NCBI GenBank assembly: GCA_025529335.1
Contig: JAMYHX010000077.1
Coordinates: 1-64,000 of the forward strand
Direction of reading: 5' to 3'
DNA length: 64,000 nt
Source: Rhizopus sp. PT2906
Lineage: Eukaryota > Mucoromycota > Mucoromycetes > Mucorales > Rhizopodaceae
Shown here one piece after another: positions 11,145 to 24,212 of this stretch. The notes under the pieces were generated by a model that did no database searches, was not told where the DNA came from, and saw nothing but the letters and a program-made list of their open reading frames with translations. The translations under genes were made by a program, and so were the position numbers. How positions within the stretch are numbered: position 1 is the stretch's first letter; each line of letters opens with the position of its first letter.

Positions 11145-14100
11145 TTACTTGAGATGCTTAAATATATCCTCTGTTCCTTCATCGGATGAGGTGAGAGATG
11201 ATGCCTCTAATAGCTTGGCAACATGTTTTGGTGCTTGAGGTACATCAATGAGTAAATCTTCGTAGCCTTCCATGAATTTCTTAAAGGCGTTGATGTATAT
11301 TTGCTTGTCTAATAGTTTTTCAGATAGTAGATAAGCCATAATGTCAGCCATTGTATCCACATCCTCTGATTTTCTCTCTACGACTGTCAGCATCTCTTCT
11401 ACAAATATCTCAAGGTAATGTACATCATCAAGTTCTTTCACACATTCAGCAAGTTCCTATATATTCAAATAAAGTATGAGTCTATGTAAAAAGAATTTCT
11501 ATTCCTATCTTCTTACCTTTTTATCTCTAATACCAAAGTATTCGTCAATGATATTTTTCGATTTACGTTTAACAACTTCATCGGACAACTTGTTACTTGA
11601 AGTAGTTACTGTAGTAGTGGTAGCAGTATTATTGCTATCGGTAAAGTTGCTCTCATCAGCTGGTGTACTTCTTGGAAGTAACTGCAGCTTCTTGCGTTCT
11701 TCAGGCTTGTCTCCGTTAGATAGCGCACTAAACATATTCATGGCTGGACTTGCTCTGCCATCATTGGGACCCTTGCTATCACTGCCTGTCTTGTTTCTTG
11801 TCAAGCTTGGGAATGGGCTGTTGGAGGGGCCAAGGAGATTGTTCTTTGAACGACTGCGGTCTGTCTTGCCAAAGTTGGACAGCTCGTTCGCACGTGATTT
11901 ATCACTTACAGGTGATGATGATCCAGATCCAACCGTATTCCAGCCATCGTTGCTTGGGCTGCCAGCATTATTGCTGGTGTTGCTGCCATGATAGTCCCTT
12001 CCGCCACGGAATGAGCTTGTTCGCTGCATGTTGTTGTTGTTGCTGTTATATTGATTGGGTATAAAAGGTCCACGGCTGCTGTTGCCTCTCTTGACAGTGT
12101 TTGTTTCCTTGTGTTCCTTGTCCTTCTCTGCCATCTCATGGATCTTGGCGAGCGTTGTAGGACCAACTTGGTTGCTTGCGTTTCTAGGAACCCAGTTTTG
12201 TTTACGCAAGTCGAACACGTCCTATAACAAACATTAGTCATAGAACTCTTTTTTTTGTTTTTTATATTTACCTGAATCATGAATTTCACACGAGATGATA
12301 TCTTGGGGCTGTTCATCATTTCATTCTTCATTCTTGCCGTAACGATATCAACCCACTTGGACGTCTTGGGCTTACTGTCAAGGGTCTTACCAATGGTCGT
12401 AAGCAGCTTACAGAGTGACTCTGCCTCTTCATCGCCTGCATTCTGAGGATCGTTACATAATTTGATCAAGCAGCCATACATGATACGTTCGGACAGCATT
12501 TCCAACTTAAACAACTCACCAATGAATTGGATAAGACCAAGACCTTGACGTTTGGCTTTGGCGGCGGCATAATACTCATCAGTCAACATGGCACTCTCAT
12601 CAGCTTCGGGCATATTGACCTTCCATCCCTTTTCGAATTCCACTTGACATCGACTGAACAAGTATTTTCTGAATAAAAGTACACCACACGATGGGTTGCC
12701 TTGGTCGTCTAAGAGACTGGTATCACGAATATCATTTGTCATGCTGCTAGACATTCTGTGACAAAGGCGAGCCCACATGCTGGCAAAAGCAGGTTCGTCA
12801 CAGGCCTTTTCAAATGTAAGCTTGATAACCGTACGGAGGGCCATACCGTCTTCTTCCTTTTCGGACTGCTTAGCATAGCTGAAGATTTGTTCAGAAATTG
12901 AATCGAATTTTTCAATTGTCAACTTGTTCAACAAAGCCTTCACTTTACGGGTAATAACCTCTTCAGACAAGAGTTCAGAATCAGCAGAGGCCGCTTTATC
13001 GTTTGCTTGTTGAACGGCAACCGTAGGTACCCATCGATTCTCTGTCTTTGTAAGTGGAGCAACAGGCTCTAGTGCAGGAGAAGCTTGCTGGGAGGGGTTG
13101 CGAATGATCTTCATACCATTAGGTGTAGATCTTCCCATACCTCTACCACCCATGCCTCCGCCACGTCCACTGGGTTGTCGCTCCATAAACATACCACTGC
13201 TGTTGCTGCGAGGGTTCAACGGACGACCCGTATTAAACTTGCCCATTTCCATTCGTCCATCACGAGAGCCCATTCTAAAGGTGGATGGGTCGCCACTGTG
13301 TGTTCGATGGCTACTGCTTCTTTCACGATTGAGATTGGAGCCAGTTGAAGGACCGGAGGTTTTATATTTCTTGGAACTATCGACTGCCTCGTTAACAACA
13401 GACAAGTCGGCGGTCGTGTCTTTACAGAGAGTGCTAAACAGCTTCAAGAATTCCACACTATACATATATTTTCCGTCGACCTTGGATGGAGGTTGGACAT
13501 TAGGTGGGTACTTGATTGTACTAGGATCCTCAATAAGCTGGATAGGTCTATCATTTGCCAACGGTGTAGGAGTAGCACTGACAGGTGATTGAGTCAAGGA
13601 TGACTTATGGTCTGAGGCCAAGGATGTATCGATCACTGTTGCTGATCGAGCACGTTCTTCTTCATCCTTTTTCTTTTTAGCCTCCAGCTCACTCTTAATA
13701 CGTCTCAGCTCTTGTTCCTCTTCAGCCTTTCGTTGAGCCTCTTCCTCTTCCTGTTTCTTCTTTCTCTCAGCTTCCAATGCGGCGAGTCTCTCCTTTTCGA
13801 TACGTTCGGCCTCTTCTCTCTCCTTGCGCTCCTGTTCTTCCCGTTCCAGTCGTTCCTTCTCTTCGCGCTCTCTTTCCAGACGTTCCTTCTCCTCACGCTC
13901 GAGACGTTCCTTTTCTTCAGCAGCTCTTCTTTCCTGTTCCAAGCGCTCTTCTTCAGCCTTGCGCTTAGCCTCAAGCTCAGCCTCCTCACGCTCACGCTTT
14001 TCACGAAGCTCACGATCACGAATGGCAGGATCAACAATTTCCACGCGTTTGGATACATTGGGCTGTGGGATCTGAAAGTCGAATTTTTCAGTCTTTGTTG

Positions 14101-15633
14101 TAACAGGAGCGGCCGTTGTTGTGGATAAGGCCATGGGTGTAGTGTCAATTGCAGTACCCGTATTAGGGTTCACGATGGGAATCACTTTTTTTGCAGGTGG
14201 TGGGACATAGGATCTATTGGGTGCCATATTGCTGTAAGCAGCGACAGGTACAGGATACTGAGGGTAAAACTAGAGAGAATTTCAGGGTTAGTCAAAAAAT
14301 TCCCCGACTAGGGTTTTAACTTACAGGCATATATTGAGGTGACCAGGTGGTGGTGGTTGTCGCAGGAATATTTTGGGATGACTGAGCCATATTGGGAGAA
14401 GCATTTTTCTTGGTATAATTCACATTTGAAGGAGAAGCATGTACAGGGGATACTTGATGCTGTTGAGGTGATTGTTGTTGTTGCTGTAATTGAGGGGATT
14501 GCTGAATCTTGGGTGATCTATGGTGAGATGAGGATGGTGCGATTGAAGGTTGAAGGTGAGGAGAAGTAGAAGAAGGTTGAGTGGATGATTGTTGTGATGG
14601 TTGTTGTTGTTGTTGTTGTTGCTGTGGATACTGTTGATATGATACAATGTTATTACTGCTGTTTGTGCTATTAGTAGAAGTAGTACTGCTATTATGATTA
14701 TTGCTAGTATTATTATTGCTGCTATTATTGTTGTGATTGTTATTATTATTATAGTAGCTGTTTTGCTGAGATCCTGCGGATTTATTGTAACCACTCTTAT
14801 AATTTCCGTTGTGTCTATTATTATAATAACGATTATTATTGTTGTTATTATTATTATTATTCGAAAAATCCCCTTGGTTAAAATCTCTACGAGGCGCGTA
14901 AGGTTGGGTAAATAATCTAGCATCATTGGTAGTACGAGTTGATCTGGGTATCTCTGTCTTTGGCTGCTGTTGCTGCTGGGATCTGAATTGCGAACGATTC
15001 TTTTTGATAAAGGATGAATAAAAATAAAATAAAGAAATATAATTTACTTACCAAAGTAGCATCTGTAGCAGGCAAGCTGCCAAATTGAACTTCTTTTAAA
15101 ACTGGGATATCTCCGGTTTTATTATTAGATCCGTTTGCTGTACTCGCCGGAGTATAAGCTTGATTGATAGATCCAAACTGGATATTAGCTATAAAGAAGT
15201 TAGGATCGTTAGGATAGAATAAGAACAAAATCTTACTTGTCTCAGTAGGTGGAGCCATTGGTAGCTGTACACTTGGTTTTTTATAGTTGTTATATGTGCT
15301 ATCTTTTGATTTATACCTAAGACAAGAAAAAAAAAGAAAAAGAAAAAGTGATGAGTAAGAGAAAAGGGAAAAGAGAGATGACAAAAAAGAAAGAGAAACT
15401 TACATGTTGGAAGAATAAGTTCTCTTGAAGGAACTATGACCATGGGTCAAAGAAGAGGAATAAGTAGATGAATTCTTGAATTCCGTTTGTTGATCACTGT
15501 TTGGTGCACCTTCTACTCTTTGCTGCTGTTGCTGCGGTTGTGAAGGATTTCTAGGATAGTTAGGCCGAGCTGCTTGAGCATAGTTAAATTTGTTCGGTCT
15601 AACGTTTTCACTATTATGTATAGCTTTGTTCAT
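11145..15633 (-). CDS. Translation initiation factor eIF4G
   Basis: Scaffold that links cap-binding eIF4E, helicase eIF4A and poly(A)-binding protein. The start at 15633 gives MNKAIHNSENVRPNKFNYAQ. The N-terminal half is Asn/Gln-rich and holds IQFGSI and VQFGSLP, resembling the short conserved RNA1-type motifs of fungal eIF4G. Then come a highly charged E/R/K coiled segment (about 13.7-14.05 kb), a candidate eIF4E site KYMYSVEFLKLF near 13.45 kb, RG-rich repeats, and the MIF4G HEAT domain (about 12.25-13.0 kb, TRKVKALLNKLTIEKFD to SRVKFMIQ). An R/S/N-rich linker leads to a C-terminal MA3-like domain (11.15-11.56 kb). Its position and domain order leave little doubt. At least seven exons. The eIF4E motif has K where the hydrophobic residue of YxxxxL(hydrophobic) is usual. 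Confidence 0.93.
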
Positions 15634-17575
15634 AATATTCCGAAGTAAATTGGATAAAGAAGAAAAGAAAAAAAAAAATTATCCTCACGCACACACACTC
15701 ACTCACTCACTCGGGACAAAATCATTCAATCAATGACGATTCACTTTCAAACATTGTATTATAACTCAGCTTTGCACAAACCACAAAGGCTTGTTTTTCT
15801 TTTTTCTTTTTTCTTTTCGATTTAATCTCCGTTAGTTAATTTTGATTGGATAATGGCCATTTATATAGACACCTGAGCTTTTACAAGTCATTGACAGTTG
15901 AATGAGCCTGATAAATGCATTTATTTAGGTCATTTGATGATTACTTTATTTTATGCAATTATATGATACAATTATGCTAGTATTGATTATGAGAAAGAAT
16001 ATCTTGTATGTCACTGTAGTTTCTTCATATATCAACTAAGAATCTATTATAATCCATCTCATACCACACTGCAGAATCCCTTAATTATATGCATAATACA
16101 CATTAAATGATCTACAACTAATAAAAACACATTCTCTCTTCATTTTCTTTTATATGTAAAACTATACAATGAAGCAAAATATGTACATGTATATACTATC
16201 GAAACAATGAGTACACATTATTATGAAGCACTGCTGTTTGTCTACACTAGACTCTCTTCACAATGGCTTAATTTCGTGTGGGGACAAACTTGGTATTTAT
16301 GAGGGTATCATGCATAGTATGAATTGCCCAATTAAAAGACAGTAAATAATGCCTTTAATGGCATAAGAAGACGTATGATGATTTTACTACGCCCCAAAAG
16401 ACAAGTCATTTGCCCAAAAATAGACATGAGAGGGAAGATAACCTTAATTCAAATGATAAAATATGGTTGCGCTGTATCCAAGAAGATTATTAAGATACAC
16501 TATTTTCATAAATTATTCGCACACATTACAAGCTCAATAACAATCAAAACTTTAGTTGATTTTCTATGTCTTCTTTATTATTTAAAAAGACAACATTTAG
16601 TACATAAAATGAGCTTGATATTTTTGAGTATAAAATAAATGTGGTCAACACTTATGAATAACACACGTAACTGAAAAGGTTGTTAGAGACTTCATATAAA
16701 TAGTCTGATCTTGACTTCTTTGGACCAAAGTAAGACCAGCTATTCGCCAGTTAGTTCTAAGGTAATGTTATACCTTTTACTCTTGTAAGAAAATGACGTG
16801 TAGTATTGTAGATCACAATCAAAACTAGCTCGGTGCCGGCTAGGGATGGTTTGGTTCTTACCAAACTTTGGTCCCAGACATTCATTCAACCCCTTCCCTC
16901 CTTTGGTTCCTCTCTTCCTTACTCTCCTCTCTTGTCTCTCACTCTCTTTTTTCTTCGCTTGTCCGGGCTGCTTATTGCTGACCCAACTCAGGATACACTT
17001 TGATTAAGATGCTCATAATCTCTCTATATGTTTACTCACTTTTCTTGCTTTTTTTTTTTTCTCTTATAAATCCTCTTCTTTATAATATAAGTATTTAATA
17101 TTAATGTAAATAACTGATTTATTAATCCTTTTTTTATTCATTCTTTTGCTTTTCATGGCTCTCTTTTATCATTATTTATTGTTTCTTTTTATCAGTGAAT
17201 AAAGTGTAAAGTGTAGGCTCAAGTAGAATAAGGGCTTATGGTCGGTATTTAAATTTTCCATTGTATGTCATCAGTTTCCACTCTCTGTCAGTAACAAGAA
17301 CAGAAAATAGTACAAGAAGAAAGAAAAGGAAAGGAAGTAAACAATGACTTTTTAAGCAATTCAATCAGTAGGAAAACCCTCATATTATCCTTGACATCTT
17401 ACGCGTTGACCTAAACTTTCTCTTTTCACCCCATTTTGCACCCAGTCGTGTGCTTTTATTTTTTTTCCAATAAAAATTATATTCGTCCTTCTTCCTTTCT
17501 TCAAAGGCACTCCCATATTTTGCACGCGCGCAGTATACAGAAAAACCGATCCTTTACAAGCCAATTTTTTATATA
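15634..17575. promoter_or_regulatory. Shared 1.9-kb intergenic region between eIF4G and SWI1-like gene
   Basis: Divergent start sites at 15633 (-) and 17576 (+) bound this region, so it must hold both promoters and 5' leaders. I see a (CACT)n-like run at about 15690-15712 (ACACACACTCACTCACTCACTC), pyrimidine-rich blocks at 15795-15825 and 16890-16960, and AT-rich DNA elsewhere. A plus-strand open stretch at 16375-16638 has no recognisable motif, and I treat it as chance. No RNA gene recognised. Confidence 0.4.
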
Positions 17576-20500
17576 ATGGATCCCAAGCTATTTGCAGCGG
17601 CTGCACAGCAAGGCATGTTCAATAACCAACAAAACCCTCAAAATCCCAACTTGATAATGCCCTTTCAACAACAAACACAGCAAGATTTACAACAATTCAG
17701 TCAACTGAATAATCCAGGAATGGCATTCAATCCTGCTGTCTTTGGTGGCGCTTTATCACTTGGTCAAAACGACCTAATGAACTTTGACCAAACAGACCTA
17801 GGCAGTTTGAGTAACTTTAACCCAAACTTGATGAATCTGGCTGCATCTTTACAGCAACAACCACAATTACGTCAAACCATTCAACCACAAGCAGTGTATA
17901 CGCCTCAGAGCATGCTTGGATTTCAACAAGGAAACAATCAAGGTATATACATGTATAATTCATAGAGTTCTTTTCCAACTCTTTGTCTCTTCCCCTTTCC
18001 TAGGTACTCCACTTCAGTTTCAAAATAGAGGACTATACCAAAATAATGGCAATGTAATGGCCAATACTCCTCAAGCAATCCTGCTTCAACAGCAGCAACA
18101 GCAGCAACAACAACAACAACAGCAGCAGCAGCAAGAACAAGCAGCAGTAGCTTTGAACAGAGGTTGGTTTCAAAGAAAAAAAAAAAAATAGAAAAGAAAA
18201 GAAAAAAAGTAAAGGGTGCTTATATTTTCTAAAGCCAAGCAATCACCAAGTCAATCTCCAGCACTAAGCAGCACGCATTTTCCAGGAACGAATACTGGAT
18301 CTCCCGTAATAAATAACAATTCCCAAATGGCTGGAGCAAGATTAGGATCTGAATATACAGGTATGTCTGCAAAATTAGAGTAGAATAAGGGGAAATGGTA
18401 ATCTGTTGCAAACCCAGGTTCATCAATGGGACCCATGATTGGATCACCAAGACAAAATTTCCAGCAGGGTAACGGCATCTCACCATCACCGCAAATGGCG
18501 CGTGTCATTCCTTCCCAGGCAGCAAACAGATATATGCAACAACTAAACGCTCAACAGCAACAGGCAATGTTACAACAAGGCATGTCACCAGCTATGAGTA
18601 ATTCCCCCATGTCCTTTGCGGCTGCACAGGTAACTAAAGGAATATAGTCGAGGAAGTGCTGTTATTGACTATATAAAAAAGGAAATGGATAACCAAACGC
18701 CCAAAGCTTACAATGCTATACCAAGCTATATGCAACAAATACCAATGCAAACTCATGCTTCGCCTGCACCTCGACATGCACCCACGCCCGGAAGCACTCG
18801 ATCAACACCTCGACAGCAGCATCAGCAACTTGAAGGGACAAGCACTCCACAAATGAGTCCTGCCAGACAGACATCTATGAGACAATCTTCGGTAGATACA
18901 CCTATTGGTACAACTGCAACACCCTCTCCAAAGGCTTCTCCTAGTCAGTCTGATTCAGCATCCATTGGACAAAGCATAATTGCTGAGAAAGAAGCCTCAC
19001 AGCCACCACAACATAATCAGCAGTTACAGGAGCAACAGACACGTCAGCAAATACCTAACCAACAACCCTCCACTCTACAGCAAGCGCAGACTAATACGGC
19101 TTCCCAAGGATCTCCAGTACAGGCAACATATATACCAAAGACGCGCAACGTTGAAACGTATGGTGGTATCGATCTAAAGTACTTTGATAAATTTGAAATT
19201 AAACCACCTGTACCACATCTTGGAGAACTCGGTGTTATTGACATCCAGGCATTGACTTTATCCCTTAAATCTGGAATGAAAATGGAAGTGACAAATGCTT
19301 TGAACATACTAACCGTGTTGACCGTTCAACCAAATATACAACAGCAGCAAGCTCCTAATCTTCCACTCGCACAGTGCGATGATCTTTTGGACACTTTATT
19401 GGATTACTTGGAGCAGGATATCTTGGGTACATATAAACGCTTTCAATTAGATGATGACGAAGACCCCAATGAAACTGAGGATGGAACAAAGAAAGGACAG
19501 ATATTAAATGAACTTACGTACGCTGATCTGTTTGATATGTCCTTGGATGAAATGAAAAGCTTGATTCCTCAGTTAGAAGACAGTACTTCGGACGTATGGA
19601 TATCCTTACGAGAAAGGTGTCTATGCATCTTCAACATCTTGAGAAACCTATCATTTATGAATGATAATATTGAATACTTGGCAAGACATCGTCGATTTTC
19701 TGAATTGATGATTGATATCATCGACAAGACAACACAAATCAAATCAATAGACGGGCGGGACACGTTGGGAAAGGAAGCATGGTTCTCTGGTGTTCGCCGA
19801 ATGGATACGTTGGATTTTCGCAAAAGTATACTCATCATCTTTTCAAACATTGCTACATTTGTTAGTCTTTGTGAAACAAGGCTAGCTGCTACTTTTGTCC
19901 GACTGATTCATGATTTCTTGATCCACGGCCCTGATACATATTATGCTCTCTTATCAATCGAGACATGGTCTAAATTCTCTGTAAACTATAGCAACCGTCA
20001 GCTGTTGCATACTCTTTATACTTCAAATTCTGAAATAGCTCGATTAATAGAAGATATTTGGCTGGAGCTAACCTCTGTGATCCTTCGAGAGTACTTTTCA
20101 TCAGATGGAAGAGTGATGCATGCGATGACATCAAATCAACTTGCTTCATTGGAGCTGGCTGTGATTGCATTATACAACATTTTGATTATTGTGGAAAACA
20201 ACACTCTAAAACAGGAGCTTGCGCTACGTAATAAGAATTTGGGAATGATGCTATTCAGATTATGCATGACTTTAGCAGAGTCAGGAAACCCACAATTTGG
20301 ACTTGTTACAAAACGAGGCATGGAGATACTACGTTCTATAATATGTGGTGGTGATGGCTCACGAAAACGACCATTGAATCAGCAACAACAGCAACAGCAA
20401 CAGCAACAACAACAACAGACGCAGCCGATGCAGCTGATGCAGCCAAATCCATCTTTAGAGATATTATCGCCGTATAAGCCTGAAGCAAACAAGAAAGAAG

Positions 20501-20661
20501 AAACTCAGTACTCTCTATCAGAAATTGCCAGCCGTATACTAGATATGCCTGCTGTTCGTGAAAGGCTAATGATCTCAATGCTAAAGCCAACGACTGATCC
20601 AGAAATTCTTCGAGACCTGTCTGAAATTGTTACAATGATAGACGATGAAAACACTGTATAA
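17576..20661 (+). CDS. SWI1: SWI1/ARID1-like SWI/SNF chromatin-remodelling subunit
   Basis: Start at 17576 (MDPKLFAAAAQQGMF). The first half is Gln/Asn/Pro/Ser-rich with several short exons (introns near 17941-18001, 18163-18236, 18361-18417, 18631-18682). The C-terminal half is a long helical domain starting near 19.17 kb (YGGIDLKYFDKFEIKPPVPHLG). It includes DVWISLRERCLCIFNILRNLSF, like the RxxCxxxxNIxRxLSF block of the ARID1/SWI1 C-terminal (BAF250_C) domain, and ends EIVTMIDDENTV. No ARID DNA-binding domain is evident in any exon. Two polyglutamine tracts are present. About 960 residues. RSC9/ARID2-type armadillo subunits are the main alternative. The role in a SWI/SNF-class remodeller is likely; the exact subunit is less sure. 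Confidence 0.65.
18085..18141 (+). repeat. Coding CAG/CAA repeat (polyglutamine 1)
   Basis: A run of mixed CAG and CAA codons encodes roughly 16 Gln followed by QEQAA in the SWI1-like protein. The interruption of CAG by CAA is typical of selected polyQ rather than pure microsatellite expansion. Confidence 0.85.
20380..20417 (+). repeat. Coding CAG/CAA repeat (polyglutamine 2)
   Basis: A second mixed CAG/CAA run, about 12 Gln, lies inside the otherwise structured C-terminal half of the SWI1-like protein, between LNQQ and TQPMQLMQP. It probably marks a surface loop. Confidence 0.85.
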
Positions 20662-20908
20662 AATCCTCATTTTTTACCCCCTTTTTATAATTACACATCC
20701 ATTTCAACTCTATAACATTCTCTTGTCATTACATTTGCTTCCTTTATTCCTTTTTTATGTAATCCTTTCTTTTAATAATGGGCTATTTAACACTTTTTTT
20801 TGGTATATTAAAGGCACTGCAGACGGAAGAGTTTAGCGGAATTTACACTAATTTATTCATGGTGAATTTATAATGTGTGTTTGTCCCATTTTTTCTTCTT
20901 TGTGAAGC

Positions 20909-23900
20909 ATGTCAATAGCTGACGATGATCCCAATGTTTATTTTATGAAAATGAACGTTCCTGAAGTTCGCGCTTTGGAGCAAAAGATGCGGTAATTGAG
21001 ATACTGATGGAGTATTTATAAGTACTGATGGTCAATATATAGAACCGAAATAGAGACAAGAAAGAAAGAACTTCGGTCAATGGTTGGGTACATATAGCAA
21101 ACAACAGTTTTACAATAAAGTAATAACAGCAGTACATAGTGAGCAATATCTCGAGCTCATGTCTGCAGCCGATGTTATTATTACAATGAGACAACATACA
21201 CAGACAATTCAGACCAACATCTGTCGTTTGCAGGCAGCTTGTAATGTAGACGAAATAAAAAGCAATATTTCAACCAAAAAAAGTAAGCAAATATATGCTT
21301 AACATCCAACAGTGAGCTAACATGTCATAAACAGCACGAGTTGATAACGAACGTCAACATATCTATTTGATAGCCTCGCTTATAAAATGTCTAGCTGATG
21401 TACCAGAACAGGTATGATTGTCATGTAAAAAACATCACAACAAGCTATTTATTCCTATAGATATGGCACGCGCTTGAAAACCATCGATACCTTCACGCCA
21501 GTCGTTTATTCACCTTGGCAAAAGTAATTCATGAATATCTTGAAGAAGAAAAAAAGACAGCATCAGATATTGAGACCAAGTTCCCAATCATACAGAGTCA
21601 ATGGGACGCTGTCAGCGCCTTTGAGCCACAAATCTTGCAAAGATCTCTTCAACATCTTCAATCATCAGAGCAGACGTCAGAGGTAGTTGATATGTTTTCT
21701 GATTGATATATTTTTTTCTTATCAAAAGTATAGCATTTAGCCGAGACTTTGATAGGATTAATGCTTTTGAATGAATCTTCCTACAAGGATATCTTGGAAC
21801 ACCTCTTGAAGATGCGAATGAACGCGATTCATGATTTACTTCAGCATAGGCCCAAGAAACCAGATAACCTAAGCAACCTTATTGCGCGTCAATTGAAGAA
21901 CATCATTGTCATTTTCAAGCAAACACTTACTCAAGTTTATTCTATATTTCTTTCAAAGCATGAGACAAATATGACCCTTATAGAATCTTATGTATCATAT
22001 CTTAAAAAGACCTTTTTAATACCATCAGCTAGCAGTCATGGAAATGGCACGCCTTCACAGCCGCCCGTCACGCGCTTACTTTCACCCAGTTCAAATGTAC
22101 ATCTCATTGTACGCTATCTACCAGAGGCTATACAGGACTATCGACCTGATTTTGACGCTGGTAACCCACTTGTAGCATCAGATATTCAGCAACTGACTAC
22201 GGAATGGATCAATAATGTTGAAGTGTTGCTAAAAGAATGTCTACCGGAAGTATTAATGACATTAAGCACCGAGAAGGCTTTGACTGATACACGATTACGA
22301 CTTTGGATTTCGCTGCAAGATGACGAAAATGCAAAAAATCAAGTTCAGGACTGGGAGATAGTCTCCCATGATCTACTGCTAAACGACTACTCTATTTGGA
22401 AATCATCATTAAGAGACATCTTTATCAATCGAGCAAAGGCTATTATCGACAAGCAGTTAAGCATACTTTCTGATCAACCAGAATTAGATGTTTGGCACAC
22501 CATTGTGCCTGATAATAGTAAAGAGAAAGCCGCAAACGCCATTTCTGTTTCAATAGGCATATGGCCAGGTGTTCAAAATAAGCCCTCGCAGCTATTTTCA
22601 CTTCCAAGCATTTCATCGCAAAAAGAGCTGCAGGAATTCAGATTATCGCTGACAGAAACAGTCAATGATAGAACTGATGTTCTAAGAAAACTGCAGCATC
22701 TTTTTGATATGCTGCTTTCGGACCTGCGAAAGGATGTACTAACTCAAGTTGAGCTACGTGAAAACGATGGATTCTATTGCCAAGAGTAACTAGATTTCAT
22801 GCAATTTTTGCTCTAATCACTAACGACATGTACTCATTAGGGATAGTAATAGTCTTAAATCATATTTTCAAAACAAATGCTATGAATCCGTGATTACCTA
22901 TTCATCTGGTCTAAAAGCACTTTTGAAACGTATAGATCAATGGTCAGATAAGAAAGCAGGTACTAAAGTCAGAGATCCATGTGTGTGTGAACAATAATAC
23001 TGATAGGTCCCCCTTAAAAGCAAGTAATATAGCAATAGTTATTGGTAGGCTTGCTCGAAATATTGCCCTATCTTCAAAGGAATTACCAAAGGCATTGGCA
23101 CTTTCTGCTGAGACATTACCTATATTTGTTTTACGGAATGATATTAGTAAAGGCAAGTATTTTTACAATAATAATACGTAGTTCTGCATATTTACCATTA
23201 AAGAAATATAGATGAAAAGTATGCTAAAGCACAGGATGAACTATTGGATACCTTTCACATAGCTCATGAACCTTGGTTATCATTGGTAGAATCAAAATTT
23301 ACCAAAAATCTAGAAGAAATTTTACAAGGAACAAAATGGAAGGATGAATGTGTTTCATTATGGGAAAGTAAGTCATTCGCCTTTAAAAAAGCTAAAAAGC
23401 TAAAAATATCTTATCACTTGTAGATGTAGAAGAAGATACTAAACTTCCAACTCAGGCGACAGGAGCCATAACACGGCTTATGTTTTCTATCTGTGAAGAT
23501 GTACAGCGCATCAATAGTTCCATGCTTGATCAGACGATTATGAAAAAATTGAGACAAACACTGTACAAGAAAGCGAGCGCAATGTTTGAAGCTATTTTAA
23601 GCAACCAAGAGTTTGAGATAACAGAACAAGGCTCGTTACAAATGATATTTGATTTCCTTTTTATAAAATCAATTTTACAGCAAGATGAAGATAAGAATTC
23701 TTTATTCAAAAGCGATAAAACACTAGATATGCTACAGGACAAGGTAAAAAACGCATGAGCATTTTACGGCCAATTCTCATTAAGCTTTAATAACAAACTA
23801 GGTGGATCCTATCAATTGGGAAAGCTATAAGCCACACATAGAATCTTGCGTTGATGGGTTCTGCATCAAACAGTCTTTGTTATTCGGCGTATTGACCAAT

Positions 23901-24073
23901 GCCGGAAGTGCCACATATGAAAGGTAAAACAAATGAAATTAAACAAGCGTGTAATGACAAACTGATGACATTTTATTAGAGCTCGCAAAATTGTAACAGA
24001 AAAACAAAAAGTTCAATCGAACATTTTGATAATGCCTAAAGGAAAAGCTTTTATAAAAAGTCTACTAAACTAA
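20909..24073 (+). CDS. COG1: Conserved oligomeric Golgi complex subunit 1
   Basis: COG1 is part of the lobe-bridging tethering complex for retrograde intra-Golgi vesicles. Exon 1 (start 20909) gives MSIADDDPNVYFMKMNVPEV and RALEQKMR. The next exons give TEIETRKKELRSMVG, joined by an intron at about 21085-21138 to EQYLELMSAADVI. Human COG1 has the same order: RGLERQVRAEIEHKKEELRQMVGERYRDLIEAADTI. Many further exons follow, including a large one at 21749-22789 (AETLIGLMLLNESSYKDILEHLL). The last ends FIKSLLN at 24073. About 10-12 exons and roughly 850 residues. It starts about 250 bp after the SWI1-like gene on the same strand. Confidence 0.88.
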
Positions 24074-24212
24074 ACAATATATATTTATATATATCATACA
24101 CATGCTTCGCGCGCAATTCTAGTTTAAATCATAATATTCACCTGTGTCTTTATAAAAGCCGATGCCTTTCTACTTTTTAACGCGTTTAACAACAATTCTC
24201 CTTTCTTTCCTA

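Noticed and set aside
11476..12064. Plus-strand open frames opposite eIF4G
   Set aside because: Antisense shadows of the well-supported eIF4G exons; Leu/Val- and Cys-rich composition reflects the complement of Ser/Asn-rich coding DNA.
13705..14148. Alternate-frame open stretches over the charged eIF4G segment
   Set aside because: The GAR/AAR codon repeats keep several frames open; only the E/R/K coiled frame continues into the MIF4G domain.
14420..14926. Ile/Asn-rich 168-residue minus-strand open frame
   Set aside because: Frame shadow of the Asn/Gln-rich eIF4G N-terminal exon; the frame giving QFRSQQQQ and NNNN joins neighbouring exons.
15690..15712. Possible telomere-like or CRISPR-like short repeat (CACT units)
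   Set aside because: Only a few units, no spacers and no chromosome-end context; a simple microsatellite.
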